A stretch of 17,995 nucleotides of DNA from positions 1 to 17,995 of the forward strand of contig NZ_CAMLDX010000073.1 in NCBI RefSeq assembly GCF_946478885.1, written 5' to 3'. How positions within the stretch are numbered: position 1 is the first letter of the stretch; each line of letters starts with the position of its first letter. The position numbers and the translations under genes are program-made. This stretch comes from an uncultured Bacillus sp. Lineage in GTDB: Bacteria; Bacillota; Bacilli; Bacillales_B; DSM-18226. Under the pieces are notes generated by a model. The model had not been told where the DNA came from. It worked only from the letters and a program-made list of their open reading frames with translations, and made no database searches. This document shows, one piece after another, positions 7,353 through 14,025 of the stretch.

Positions 7353-7568
7353 GTGGAAAAAGGCGCTATTCATACTTCTAATCCAAACGAAGACAATTTC
7401 TCTCATAAAATAGAAAATATAAACTGTGATTGCACTATCTCGAATTATTTCAAGGATTTAATAAACCTAAAAAAATTTAATGTGGGTCACTATAAGTGGG
7501 AATCAAATAACAGCTATATTATCCAGTCCAAAAAAACAAGATTAAATGGTAGGACTTTGTTTGAATAA
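7353..7568 (+). CDS. Doubtful small reading frame, unknown
   Basis: A 71-residue frame begins at GTG without a convincing ribosome site. The product is polar and Asn/Lys-rich, with no motif I recognise. Just upstream, a better initiation signal (GTGGGGGAA, then ATG at 7331 or TTG at 7340) opens a different frame, MKKFRGKRRYSYF when read from the TTG, which stops at 7379-7381. The two frames together may be the remains of one frameshifted gene, in keeping with the clear pseudogene further downstream. Real coding status is uncertain. Confidence 0.2.
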   Translation: MEKGAIHTSNPNEDNFSHKIENINCDCTISNYFKDLINLKKFNVGHYKWESNNSYIIQSKKTRLNGRTLFE

Positions 7569-7700
7569 CAGATTTGAGTTTAACAAGAATTGGGAAACCC
7601 ACAAATTAAAATTGCCTATAGTAACACTAAGCAGATTTATTGTTTTTATTAAATTTACTATCGTAGCGATAAGGTAATAACCATTAAAATAGGTGGTGTA

Positions 7701-8098
7701 ATGACAAGTCATTATTTTATTGCAAGTTTAAGACCGATACAAAAGCTCCACCAAGAGGGTAACAACTTCCCATTTATTAGTGGTGAAAATTATAAGGCGC
7801 ATTTACTGTTTACACTGCCGTATGTTTATGAATTTGGTGGAGAAAACTTTGAGTTTATAACATTTTAGATAAAATAATGGAAATTGGTGACGTTATTGAG
7901 CTATATATCTATGAAGAAGGGCGTCACGGCAAAGCATTGTCTTTTAATTACCTAGAGGAAGCAAGAGTGATAAACCTAAAAAAAACTTAAAAAGATCAAT
8001 ATGGTGAATATCAGTTAAGTGAAAAAAAGTGGAAAGAGGAACTGGTGAGACAGACTATTGCTTCTAAACGAAGTGTGATTACGTTTGTAAAATACTAA
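7701..8098 (+). pseudogene. Broken gene of unknown family (one frameshift, one nonsense codon)
   Basis: A good ribosome site (AGGTGGTG) precedes ATG 7701. The frame reads MTSHYFIASLRPIQKLHQEG and stops at 7866-7868. Coding character resumes in another frame at about 7850-7865 (YNILDKIMEIGDVIELYIYE) and runs to TAA at 7988-7990, where a single C-to-T change from CAA would explain the stop. It then continues in the same frame (KDQYGEYQLSEKKW) to a natural end at 8096-8098. Restored, it would encode about 132 residues. A rho-independent terminator follows at 8136. I do not recognise the family. Two short independent proteins are possible but less likely. Confidence 0.6.
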
Positions 8099-8135
8099 TC
8101 AGTGTAAAACTAGTAGCTGAAGCAAATGACTACAG

Positions 8136-8174
8136 CCTAATAACTCACTAACAACACTGAGAAATTAGGTTTTT
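8136..8174 (+). terminator. Probable intrinsic terminator after the broken gene
   Basis: CCTAAT (8136-8141) pairs with ATTAGG (8164-8169). An inner CTCA/TGAG stem lies across a small AA/AA internal loop, and the structure is followed by TTTTT. It sits 38 bases past the pseudogene's end. Confidence 0.65.
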
Positions 8175-8256
8175 ATCTGGATTTTCTTACCGATGTAAAT
8201 CCGCATTTTCCTGACGCTATTCCTTTTTGCACTGCGAAAAAAATCTTTCTCAATTC

Positions 8257-8313
8257 ACAAAGAAACCCAAAATAACGGACAAATTACTTGTCCATTATTT
8301 CGGGTTTCTTTGT
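8257..8313 (-). terminator. Very long hairpin, probable ferritin terminator
   Basis: The arms 8257-8282 and 8288-8313 form 26 base pairs with two mismatches around a 5-base loop. The hairpin lies 27 bases beyond the ferritin stop, so on the minus strand it can end that transcript; its 3' arm ends GGGTTTCTTTGT, and a further T-run lies at about 8246-8240. The T tract directly after the stem is weak, so processing or transcript stabilisation is an alternative role. Confidence 0.6.
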
Positions 8314-8340
8314 ACAGCCAAGATTAGCTGCTATCGCTCC

Positions 8341-8862
8341 TTATTCACCTTTACCGATTTTTAAATCATACAGGAACAAGGCATGGGCGTCATTATTAAT
8401 GCGTTTTAATCTTTGAATAATACCTTCGAAAGAGGATTCTTCTTCAACCTGCTCATCGAGGAACCAATTGATAAAGGAAATCGTTGCATATTCCTTTTCA
8501 TCTGCAGCTAATCCCGCCAAGTTATAAATTCTGGCTGTTACAACTTTTTCATGCTCCAGACCTTTTTCGAAAGCATCTAAAATCGTATCAAATTGATTAT
8601 TTGGATTTTCAAAACCTGATATAACGGCACGTTCACCGCGATTTTGGATATATTTATAAATCTTCATGCCATGGATTCTTTCTTCTTCAGCTTGATTATG
8701 GAAAAACTTCGCAAAACCTTCATAGTTTTCATTTTGACAATAGGAAGCCATTGCTAAATACACATGGGAAGAATAGAGTTCATAATTCATTTGGTCATTT
8801 AACGCTTCATATAATTTCTTTGACAGCTTTGTACTGGCACTCTTTTCTAATTTAGACAACAA
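8341..8862 (-). CDS. ftnA: Ferritin (FtnA-type, non-heme iron storage)
   Basis: The 173-residue protein is a four-helix-bundle ferritin that oxidises Fe(II) and stores the mineral in a 24-subunit shell in the cytosol. The ferroxidase residues are E28, E61, H64 (EEERIHGMK), E105, Q138 and E141 (DEQVEEES), exactly 11 above the E. coli FtnA numbering as I recall it. Length is normal and there is no heme-ligand Met of the bacterioferritin type evident. The start is TTG (MLSK) with AAAGGAGG about 7 bases upstream. A promoter (-35 at 8921-8916, -10 at 8898-8893) and a Fur-like box just upstream of the -35 indicate iron-dependent control. It is transcribed alone. Confidence 0.95.
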   Translation of the reverse strand: MLSKLEKSASTKLSKKLYEALNDQMNYELYSSHVYLAMASYCQNENYEGFAKFFHNQAEEERIHGMKIYKYIQNRGERAVISGFENPNNQFDTILDAFEKGLEHEKVVTARIYNLAGLAADEKEYATISFINWFLDEQVEEESSFEGIIQRLKRINNDAHALFLYDLKIGKGE

Positions 8863-8892
8863 GAAATTACCTCCTTTTTTCTTCTTAAAACT

Positions 8893-8921
8893 ATTTTACT
8901 ATAAAAGGAGGTTTACTTCAA
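8893..8921 (-). promoter_or_regulatory. Ferritin promoter (-35 TTGAAG, -10 TAAAAT)
   Basis: On the minus strand TTGAAG (8921-8916), a 17-base spacer and TAAAAT (8898-8893) form a plausible sigma-A promoter about 30 bases before the start codon. The ribosome site AAAGGAGG follows. The Fur-like box 8927-8941 abuts the -35. Confidence 0.55.
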
Positions 8922-8926
8922 TTATT

Positions 8927-8941
8927 AGATAATAATTATTA
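8927..8941. promoter_or_regulatory. Fur/PerR-type box upstream of the ferritin promoter
   Basis: AGATAATAATTATTA matches the Bacillus 7-1-7 Fur box TGATAATNATTATCA at 12 of 14 defined positions. A perfect PerR-like left half, TTATAAT, follows at 8943-8949. The centre lies about 48 bases before the inferred transcription start, outside the -35/-10 region, so the site may activate or counteract silencing rather than simply block. Confidence 0.55.
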
Positions 8942-9042
8942 TTTATAATGATTTTCGATAGTCATTGTTTTGAATTTTTAAAGAGGCCACCAATAAGATA
9001 AAACGTTTTCAATTATAATAGACAAGCTGATACTAAAGTTGG

Positions 9043-9441
9043 CTATACAGGGATTTTTCCCGATATAATATCGTATAATGCCGATAATTCTGATTTTTTA
9101 CCAGTTAGACTCAAAAATGCAGCCTTATCACGATTTTCCAGCGCTTTATCTAATTGGTAAGACAGATTAAAATAATCCAGCATACAATCGACAGGACTCA
9201 CAGTGTCATTTGTGCGGATATATTCCTCCAAATCTTCTGCACATACATATTGCTTTACTTTATTATTAATCGTGATTAAGACAAACCATCCAACCCCAAC
9301 AATGTATTTCCCCTGATTTTCAATCTGAAGCGTATCACCAAACTGAAGCGTTAGTGGCTTGCTGATCATGTCATCCTTTTTATAGCCATAATATAAACAC
9401 TCTACGTCTATCCCATTCTTCGCCGCAACAATAAAATCCAT
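9043..9441 (-). CDS. IDEAL-domain protein of unknown function
   Basis: The product has 132 residues from the chosen start. Its C-terminal part carries a segment close to the IDEAL domain of Bacillota (about residues 94-120, LDKALENRDKAAFLSLTGK), a short helical module found in several small Bacillus proteins. The N-terminal 75 residues are beta-rich (YYGYKKDD, GKYIVGVGWFVLITI) with no motif I can name. A frame starts at GTG 9447, but GGAG lies 9 bases before ATG 9441 and only 3 before the GTG, so the ATG is preferred. Two Fur-like boxes stand about 75-105 bases upstream, suggesting iron repression. The function is unknown and the family call is by eye. Confidence 0.65.
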   Translation of the reverse strand: MDFIVAAKNGIDVECLYYGYKKDDMISKPLTLQFGDTLQIENQGKYIVGVGWFVLITINNKVKQYVCAEDLEEYIRTNDTVSPVDCMLDYFNLSYQLDKALENRDKAAFLSLTGKKSELSALYDIISGKIPV

Positions 9442-9513
9442 CCCCACTTGCTCCTTTCCAGTTGTGAAGAATTATTTACTAATATATGATTTTTTTCATT
9501 CTATATCTTTAAT

Positions 9514-9544
9514 TGATAATAATTATTAATGATAATACCTATCA
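9514..9544. promoter_or_regulatory. Tandem Fur boxes upstream of the IDEAL-domain gene
   Basis: TGATAATAATTATTA (9514-9528) matches TGATAATNATTATCA at 13 of 14 defined positions. One base later, TGATAATACCTATCA (9530-9544) matches at 12 of 14. A 16-bp repeat of 7-1-7 sites is consistent with cooperative Fur binding. The site is 73 bases before the gene's ATG. Confidence 0.65.
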
Positions 9545-9588
9545 ATTAAAAACGCAAGAACAAACAAAAAAATAATTCGCTCATGCAT

Positions 9589-9628
9589 GGGAACTTTTTC
9601 TTATTTCCGCTTAGCTAACGAAGTTCCC
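9589..9628. repeat. Inverted repeat GGGAACTT / AAGTTCCC
   Basis: Perfect 8-bp arms (9589-9596 and 9621-9628) enclose 24 bases, which contain the small palindrome TTAGCTAA. The tail TTCCTCTTTTA on the plus strand is T-rich but no plus-strand gene ends here. The role is unclear. Apart from the terminator at 9737 and the structured segment at 9811-9935, I see nothing else in the gene-free stretch 9545-10074. Confidence 0.4.
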
Positions 9629-9736
9629 TTCCTCTTTTATATTTTACATGCTGAATTTTACTTCATTAAAAAATATTGGAAGAATAAAGATTGATGAAAA
9701 ATGAGGGCAGTGGAGATTTTTTAAATAAAGGGCAGG

Positions 9737-9764
9737 AAAAAACCAGTCCCTAGGGTACTGGTTT
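9737..9764 (-). terminator. Intrinsic terminator, minus strand
   Basis: On the minus strand ACCAGT and ACTGGT close a stem continued by CCC/GGG (one unpaired A), followed by six T's (9742-9737). It could end the YkvA transcript or a small RNA made from the structured segment just upstream (9811-9935). Confidence 0.75.
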
Positions 9765-9810
9765 AATGTCACATATATAGCCGCGCTTGCCGTAAATGAA
9801 CTAAGAAAGT

Positions 9811-9935
9811 TTTAAACCACCACTCCTAAAAGTGGGTGTTCGCAGAAACATTCTTGCATGCCCTCCTTGTCATATAGACAGAGGTTTGTCATTCCTGTCT
9901 CAATGTTAAACTCCCTGTTACAGCTTAAAGGTTAA
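9811..9935 (-). ncRNA. Structured segment resembling an IS200/IS605 right end / omegaRNA remnant
   Basis: Read on the minus strand, this segment has a stem AGACAG/CTGTCT (9900-9895 with 9881-9876), a region with GCATGCAAGAATG, and a last hairpin CCCACTTTTAGGAGTGG (from 9836) leading into GGTTTAAA. A terminal CCCACT...AGTGG hairpin after unstructured 3' sequence resembles the right ends downstream of tnpB genes, where the omegaRNA lies. No TnpA or TnpB reading frame is present, and I find no left end. It may be a decayed element end, a non-autonomous copy, or an unrelated small RNA. The resemblance is from memory and not tested. Confidence 0.35.
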
Positions 9936-10074
9936 AACTTTATTATGATTACGTACAACGCAGCCTGTGTAAATTATCATAAGGTATCTCCAAACGGAAT
10001 GCAATAGTAATTTTACCTAACCATGTTTTCGATAGTGAAATTTTTAAAAATGCAGTTCCTAATCAAGCCTTTAA

Positions 10075-10503
10075 TCATTCAATTTTCGCATCAATTTCAG
10101 ATGTATCAACATCGTCTCCAAACCAATCCTGCAGTTTAGCTTTTGCTTTTTGTTTAATCTCCTCGTCAATATATACCGCAACCTGAAAGAGCGCAATGCC
10201 CAGAGCACCTAAATCATCTGTAAATCCTAAACCTAATATGGCATCTGGGATCACATCCACTGGAAGAATAAAATATCCTAATGCTCCAATGATCACTGCC
10301 TTAGCTTTTTTAGGTACCTCTGGTTTCTGTAGTGTATAATATAAAAGCAACACAGCATAAACAACAGAAGATCCCGCTTTTTTGGCAAATCTTTTTAGCT
10401 TACCCCAAAATTTCCTATCCGAAAAATATTTACCTGTATTTTCCATAAATACTTCTACATGATTCGTCAACTTTACCATGTTCACCATCACCTTATTTGG
10501 CAT
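10075..10503 (-). CDS. YkvA/DUF1232 family membrane protein
   Basis: The 142-residue product contains the DUF1232 signature, IIGALGYFILPVDVIPDAI then GFTDDLGALGIAL (about residues 70-105), within two hydrophobic stretches. This is the hallmark of small YkvA-like proteins of unknown function. A basic N-terminal part (KFWGKLKRFAKKAGSS) precedes a hydrophobic segment at about 46-57. Three in-frame ATGs exist. AAGGTGATG lies 6-9 bases before the third (10479), while the first (10503) has no well-placed site, so 10479 may be the true start. It follows nikE by 54 bases with no clear terminator between, so it may be co-transcribed with the nickel genes, though nothing links it functionally. Confidence 0.8.
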   Translation of the reverse strand: MPNKVMVNMVKLTNHVEVFMENTGKYFSDRKFWGKLKRFAKKAGSSVVYAVLLLYYTLQKPEVPKKAKAVIIGALGYFILPVDVIPDAILGLGFTDDLGALGIALFQVAVYIDEEIKQKAKAKLQDWFGDDVDTSEIDAKIE

Positions 10504-10557
10504 CTATTATTCCATCTTTACCTCTATCTTACTGAATTTTCGTGTTGTTGAAAACCC

Positions 10558-11154
10558 TTAGAAAACATCCAGTGTCCGATGACAGAGTCTCTGAATAAGT
10601 TTTTCCTCATGACTCACAATGATGACAGCCATCTTCCGTTTCTCGGCAATCTCCAAAACAGCCCGCCATATTTGTGCCTGGGTAATCGCATCCAGCATCG
10701 TCGTCATTTCATCAGCAATGAGCAAGCTGGTTTTTGGACCTAGTGCCCTCGCTACACAAAACCTTTGTAATTCCCCTCCGGACAATTCAATCGGCCAGCG
10801 TGAAAGCCATTCATCCTCAATTCCCAATAATTGCAGGAGATGTTTATCCGGTTCCCAACCTTCCATCAGAATTTTATTCATCTTCCAACGGGGATTAACA
10901 GCCTGTTCAGGATGCTGAAAAACTAATTGGACAGGATGATACCCTTGTTGTGGCAATGGAAGCCCGTTAAGTGTCACGATTCCCTCTGAAGGCTTTTCAT
11001 AGCCTGCCAGTATTTTACATAACGTTGTTTTTCCCCTTCCACTTAATCCGGTAAGCCCTACAATTTCCCCTGGTTCAACAGTCAAATTTATATGACGGAA
11101 CAGCCAAGGCCCATCTCCATATCGAAAACTGATTCCTTTTGCTTCAAGTAGCAT
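10558..11154 (-). CDS. nikE: Nickel ABC importer ATPase, NikE-type (short)
   Basis: This second ATPase of the importer, 198 residues, sits on the cytosolic face and pairs with NikD to drive uptake. Motifs in order: Walker A GLSGRGKTT (36-44), Q-loop VFQHPEQ, ABC signature LSGGELQRFCVARAL, Walker B LLIADEMTTMLD and H-loop VSHEE. It stops soon after the H-loop and lacks the C-terminal extension of typical NikE/OppF proteins (E. coli NikE is about 268 residues), so only the core nucleotide-binding domain remains. The catalytic residues are intact, so it is probably functional. Its start overlaps the end of nikD by 11 bases. Confidence 0.85.
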   Translation of the reverse strand: MLLEAKGISFRYGDGPWLFRHINLTVEPGEIVGLTGLSGRGKTTLCKILAGYEKPSEGIVTLNGLPLPQQGYHPVQLVFQHPEQAVNPRWKMNKILMEGWEPDKHLLQLLGIEDEWLSRWPIELSGGELQRFCVARALGPKTSLLIADEMTTMLDAITQAQIWRAVLEIAEKRKMAVIIVSHEEKLIQRLCHRTLDVF

Positions 11155-12067
11155 GGATACACCTCACCATTCCATTCCGAATAGGTTTCATTTCAGGCTG
11201 TTTCTGATGACATTCAAGCGCAGCCTGTGCACAGCGTGGTGCAAATACACAGCCTTTCAGGGATGTACCCGGCTGCGGCTGCGTTCCGGGAATAGGAATA
11301 AAATCATTTTGCGGAAGAGCCCTCCATAACGCCCGGCTGTATGGATGACGCAACAGGCTGCCATCCCCGGTAAAATGTTCGGATGGAGTTATTTCTAAAA
11401 CAGTACCTGCATAAAATACCGCAATTTTATCAGCAATCTTCAATGCCGATTCTATATCATGTGTAATCAGCATTACCGCACAGCCATTTTCAGCAGCTTC
11501 CTTGATATTATGCAGTGCCTCTTCGATCACAATCGGATCTAATCCCGGCGTAGGTTCATCAGCGATCATCACCTTTGCCTCGCCCATCATAGCAGTGGAT
11601 AAGAGCACCCTTCTGGCCATTCCTCCCGAGAGCTGGAACGGATACATTTCCTCCGTCTCATGTCCAAGGTGATAGCGGGCAAATATCCTTCTCTGTTTCA
11701 CTGCTCTGTTTTTTCCTTTTGCAGATATACGGACCTGCCTTCCGACACGCATCAAAGGATTAAGATAATTTACCGATTGTGGAACAAACACAATTTCCTT
11801 CCCGCGTAGGTTCATCTGCCGCTCCGTTGTCAAAGGCGCTCCCTGATAAACTATCGAACCGCTGATCTTTGCATTGAGTGGCAAAATTCCTAAGACTGCG
11901 TGAGCCAGCAAACTTTTCCCGGAACCGCTTGCACCGACAACGGCGAGGATTTTTCCCGCTTCCAGACTGACACTTAAATCACTGATTACCGTGAGATTTT
12001 TTTCTGTCAGACTAGTAGAATATTGTTGAAAAGAAATCGACAAATTATTCACTTCTAGAATAGACAT
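11144..12067 (-). CDS. nikD: Nickel ABC importer ATPase, NikD-type
   Basis: The 307-residue ATPase belongs to the oligopeptide/nickel class. Walker A GASGSGKS is at 45-52, followed by Q-loop VPQS, signature LSGGMARRVLL, Walker B VMIADEPTPGLD and H-loop ITHD. The C-terminal extension holds four cysteines, C273, C279, C286 and C303 (GCVFAPRC...C...RC), the pattern of the Opp/Dpp C-terminal domain. The signature reads LSGGM where LSGGQ is usual, a change common in Nik/Opp NikD-like subunits. The start is an ATG with AAGGAG upstream. A 98-base gap separates it from nikC, the only sizeable break in the operon, and I see no terminator there. Confidence 0.88.
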   Translation of the reverse strand: MSILEVNNLSISFQQYSTSLTEKNLTVISDLSVSLEAGKILAVVGASGSGKSLLAHAVLGILPLNAKISGSIVYQGAPLTTERQMNLRGKEIVFVPQSVNYLNPLMRVGRQVRISAKGKNRAVKQRRIFARYHLGHETEEMYPFQLSGGMARRVLLSTAMMGEAKVMIADEPTPGLDPIVIEEALHNIKEAAENGCAVMLITHDIESALKIADKIAVFYAGTVLEITPSEHFTGDGSLLRHPYSRALWRALPQNDFIPIPGTQPQPGTSLKGCVFAPRCAQAALECHQKQPEMKPIRNGMVRCIHAT

Positions 12068-12165
12068 ATATATACTCCTTACTAAAGGGACCTGCCATGA
12101 GTATCCCTGATCTATTCACTTCTAGCACACCTTGTTCGATGTTTTTCTTTCCTATCTGCCTCTCT

Positions 12166-13023
12166 TTATTGATGGGATGTAATCGGATCGATTAAACTGC
12201 GGAGTTTTTCACCAATCCGGTCAAAGGCACGTACAACCATTAATAAACAAAGACCAGGGAAGAAGGCAAGCCACCACATGCCAGACGATAAATACTTCAT
12301 CGATTCGGATAAAATAATCCCGATCGCCGGCTCATGTGGGGATAATCCCAATCCTAAAAAGGTAATAGCTGCCTCGTGCAGAATAGAATGTGGGAAAAGC
12401 AGCATAAATCCTACCAAAATTTGCGGTACCAGATGTGGCAAAATATGATGCACCGCCATCCACCAGCGTGATTTCCCCAGTCTTAGCGAGATTTGCACAT
12501 ATTCTGCCGAACGGACCTGCATTACCTCAGCCCTGATGACACGGGCAAGACTCGGCCAATGTGTCAGAGCGATACCGATGACAATGCCTTTAAATCCTCC
12601 TCCCAATGAAAAAGAAATCAAAATTAAAGTGACCAAATGCGGAACACTAAGAAACAGGTCAATCAGCCACGACACAAGACGATCGGCCTTTTTCCCCATT
12701 GTAGCAGCCACCATTCCCAGAACCAAGGCAATCAGCGTACTACCAGCTGCTCCAATAAATCCGACCCCCATACTCAAGGACAATCCCATAATGGTTCGGG
12801 TAAACATATCCCGCCCCAGCCAATCGGTTCCAAACAGATGACCAATGGAGGGAGGGAGATTTCTCTCCTTCAAATTAGTTGCAATATTCCCTTCATCTAG
12901 CAAAAAATTCCCCATTATAATCAACAATAAAAAAAGTGCTGTCAATCCGATACTGACAAATGCTTTTTGCCTCCTATTTAGGGAAAACCGGAATGCTTTT
13001 TTTCCCACTGCACTGGTTATCAT
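12166..13023 (-). CDS. nikC: Nickel ABC importer permease, NikC-type
   Basis: The 285-residue inner-membrane permease has about six predicted helices (first at residues 23-43, KAFVSIGLTALFLLLIIMGN). A DppC-like periplasmic segment after helix 1 contains HLFGTDWLGRD. The cytosolic coupling (EAA-like) loop reads EYVQISLRLGKSRWWMAV and continues HHILPHLVPQ. It forms the translocation path with NikB. The start ATG overlaps the nikB stop (ATGA, 4 bases), indicating translational coupling. Peptide transport is an alternative for this superfamily; the NikR gene heading the operon favours nickel. Confidence 0.88.
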   Translation of the reverse strand: MITSAVGKKAFRFSLNRRQKAFVSIGLTALFLLLIIMGNFLLDEGNIATNLKERNLPPSIGHLFGTDWLGRDMFTRTIMGLSLSMGVGFIGAAGSTLIALVLGMVAATMGKKADRLVSWLIDLFLSVPHLVTLILISFSLGGGFKGIVIGIALTHWPSLARVIRAEVMQVRSAEYVQISLRLGKSRWWMAVHHILPHLVPQILVGFMLLFPHSILHEAAITFLGLGLSPHEPAIGIILSESMKYLSSGMWWLAFFPGLCLLMVVRAFDRIGEKLRSLIDPITSHQ

Positions 13024-14024
13024 ACGCTCCGGTCCTCCCTCGTTCTTGGATCTATTACATAGTAAATTAAATCAGCCATTACATTTCCTGAAAAAACAAA
13101 CAATGTACTGAAGATGACCAATCCTAGCAAGAGTGGTACATCTCCCCTCAGCCCAGCATCTACCGTCGCCTGTCCAAGTCCGGGATAAGAAAAAACCTGC
13201 TCGGCCAAAACGGCCCCGCCGAATAATTCGCTGAAGGAGGCAAACTGCAGGGTGACAGCGGGAAGTAGCACATTACGCATGCCATGTCTCCAAAATAAAC
13301 CGAAGCCCCGTTCCCCGCGGGCACGAGCAAACAAAACATACTCGCTATTCAGAATATCGATTAATTTTTCCCTTGTGTGCAGTGCGACATTGGCAACTCC
13401 GACAATACTCAATGTAGCAGCTGGCAATATTAAATGCCAAATTCGATCCTGCAGGGTAACATCCTCTGCCAGCACTCCTGCTGGAACGCCAAGACCGATA
13501 GGGAACCAACCTAGCCAGACCGCAAAAATCATAAGAATAATCAGTCCCATCCAGAAAGGAGGAGTGGAAGCCAGTGTGTAACAATATAATTTAATGGACC
13601 GATCCAGCCATGTATCCTTTTTCATTGCAGAGACAGCTCCCATTATAAAACCAATGAGTCCGGATAATACCCATGCAGACAACATGAGTAAAATGGAATT
13701 AATAAACCGCTCTTCAATCACATCTGCAACAGGCCGCCGATAAATCATGGAGGTTCCCAGATCGCCGGATAGCACTGCTTTCCCCCAATTAAAAAACTGT
13801 ATCAAAATCGGTTCATTTAGTCCCCAATACTCCGCAATTTTCTCACGCTGTTCAGGACCTACCTTTAACATATCCGCCCCTATGTAGGCCTGAACGGGAT
13901 CTATTGGTGAATTTTTTATTAATAAGAAAGAAATGAAACAAATCGCAACCAATAATGTGGCCATTCGAATTAATTTTAACAGCAAAAATTGCCCTAATTT
14001 TTTATTAAACAATTTAGACATCAC
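13020..14024 (-). CDS. nikB: Nickel ABC importer permease, NikB-type
   Basis: The 334-residue permease has a first helix at about 15-38 (LLKLIRMATLLVAICFISFL), then the DppB-type extracytoplasmic segment including NSPIDPVQAY and GDLGTSMIYRRPVADVI. Further helices follow, with the EAA-like loop EYVLFARARGERGFGLFW. The N-terminal and central motifs are those of the Opp/Nik permease family. The start is GTG immediately followed by ATG, one base after the nikA stop, so translation is probably coupled. NikB and NikC form the membrane channel. Confidence 0.88.
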   Translation of the reverse strand: MMSKLFNKKLGQFLLLKLIRMATLLVAICFISFLLIKNSPIDPVQAYIGADMLKVGPEQREKIAEYWGLNEPILIQFFNWGKAVLSGDLGTSMIYRRPVADVIEERFINSILLMLSAWVLSGLIGFIMGAVSAMKKDTWLDRSIKLYCYTLASTPPFWMGLIILMIFAVWLGWFPIGLGVPAGVLAEDVTLQDRIWHLILPAATLSIVGVANVALHTREKLIDILNSEYVLFARARGERGFGLFWRHGMRNVLLPAVTLQFASFSELFGGAVLAEQVFSYPGLGQATVDAGLRGDVPLLLGLVIFSTLFVFSGNVMADLIYYVIDPRTREDRSV

Positions 14025-14025
14025 G

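Noticed and set aside
12068..12165. Possible extra small gene or terminator between nikC and nikD
   Set aside because: No open frame with a ribosome site and no stable T-tailed hairpin in these 98 bases.
12536..12900. Two overlapping plus-strand open frames opposite nikC
   Set aside because: Antisense shadows of a clear permease gene, low-complexity and without ribosome sites.
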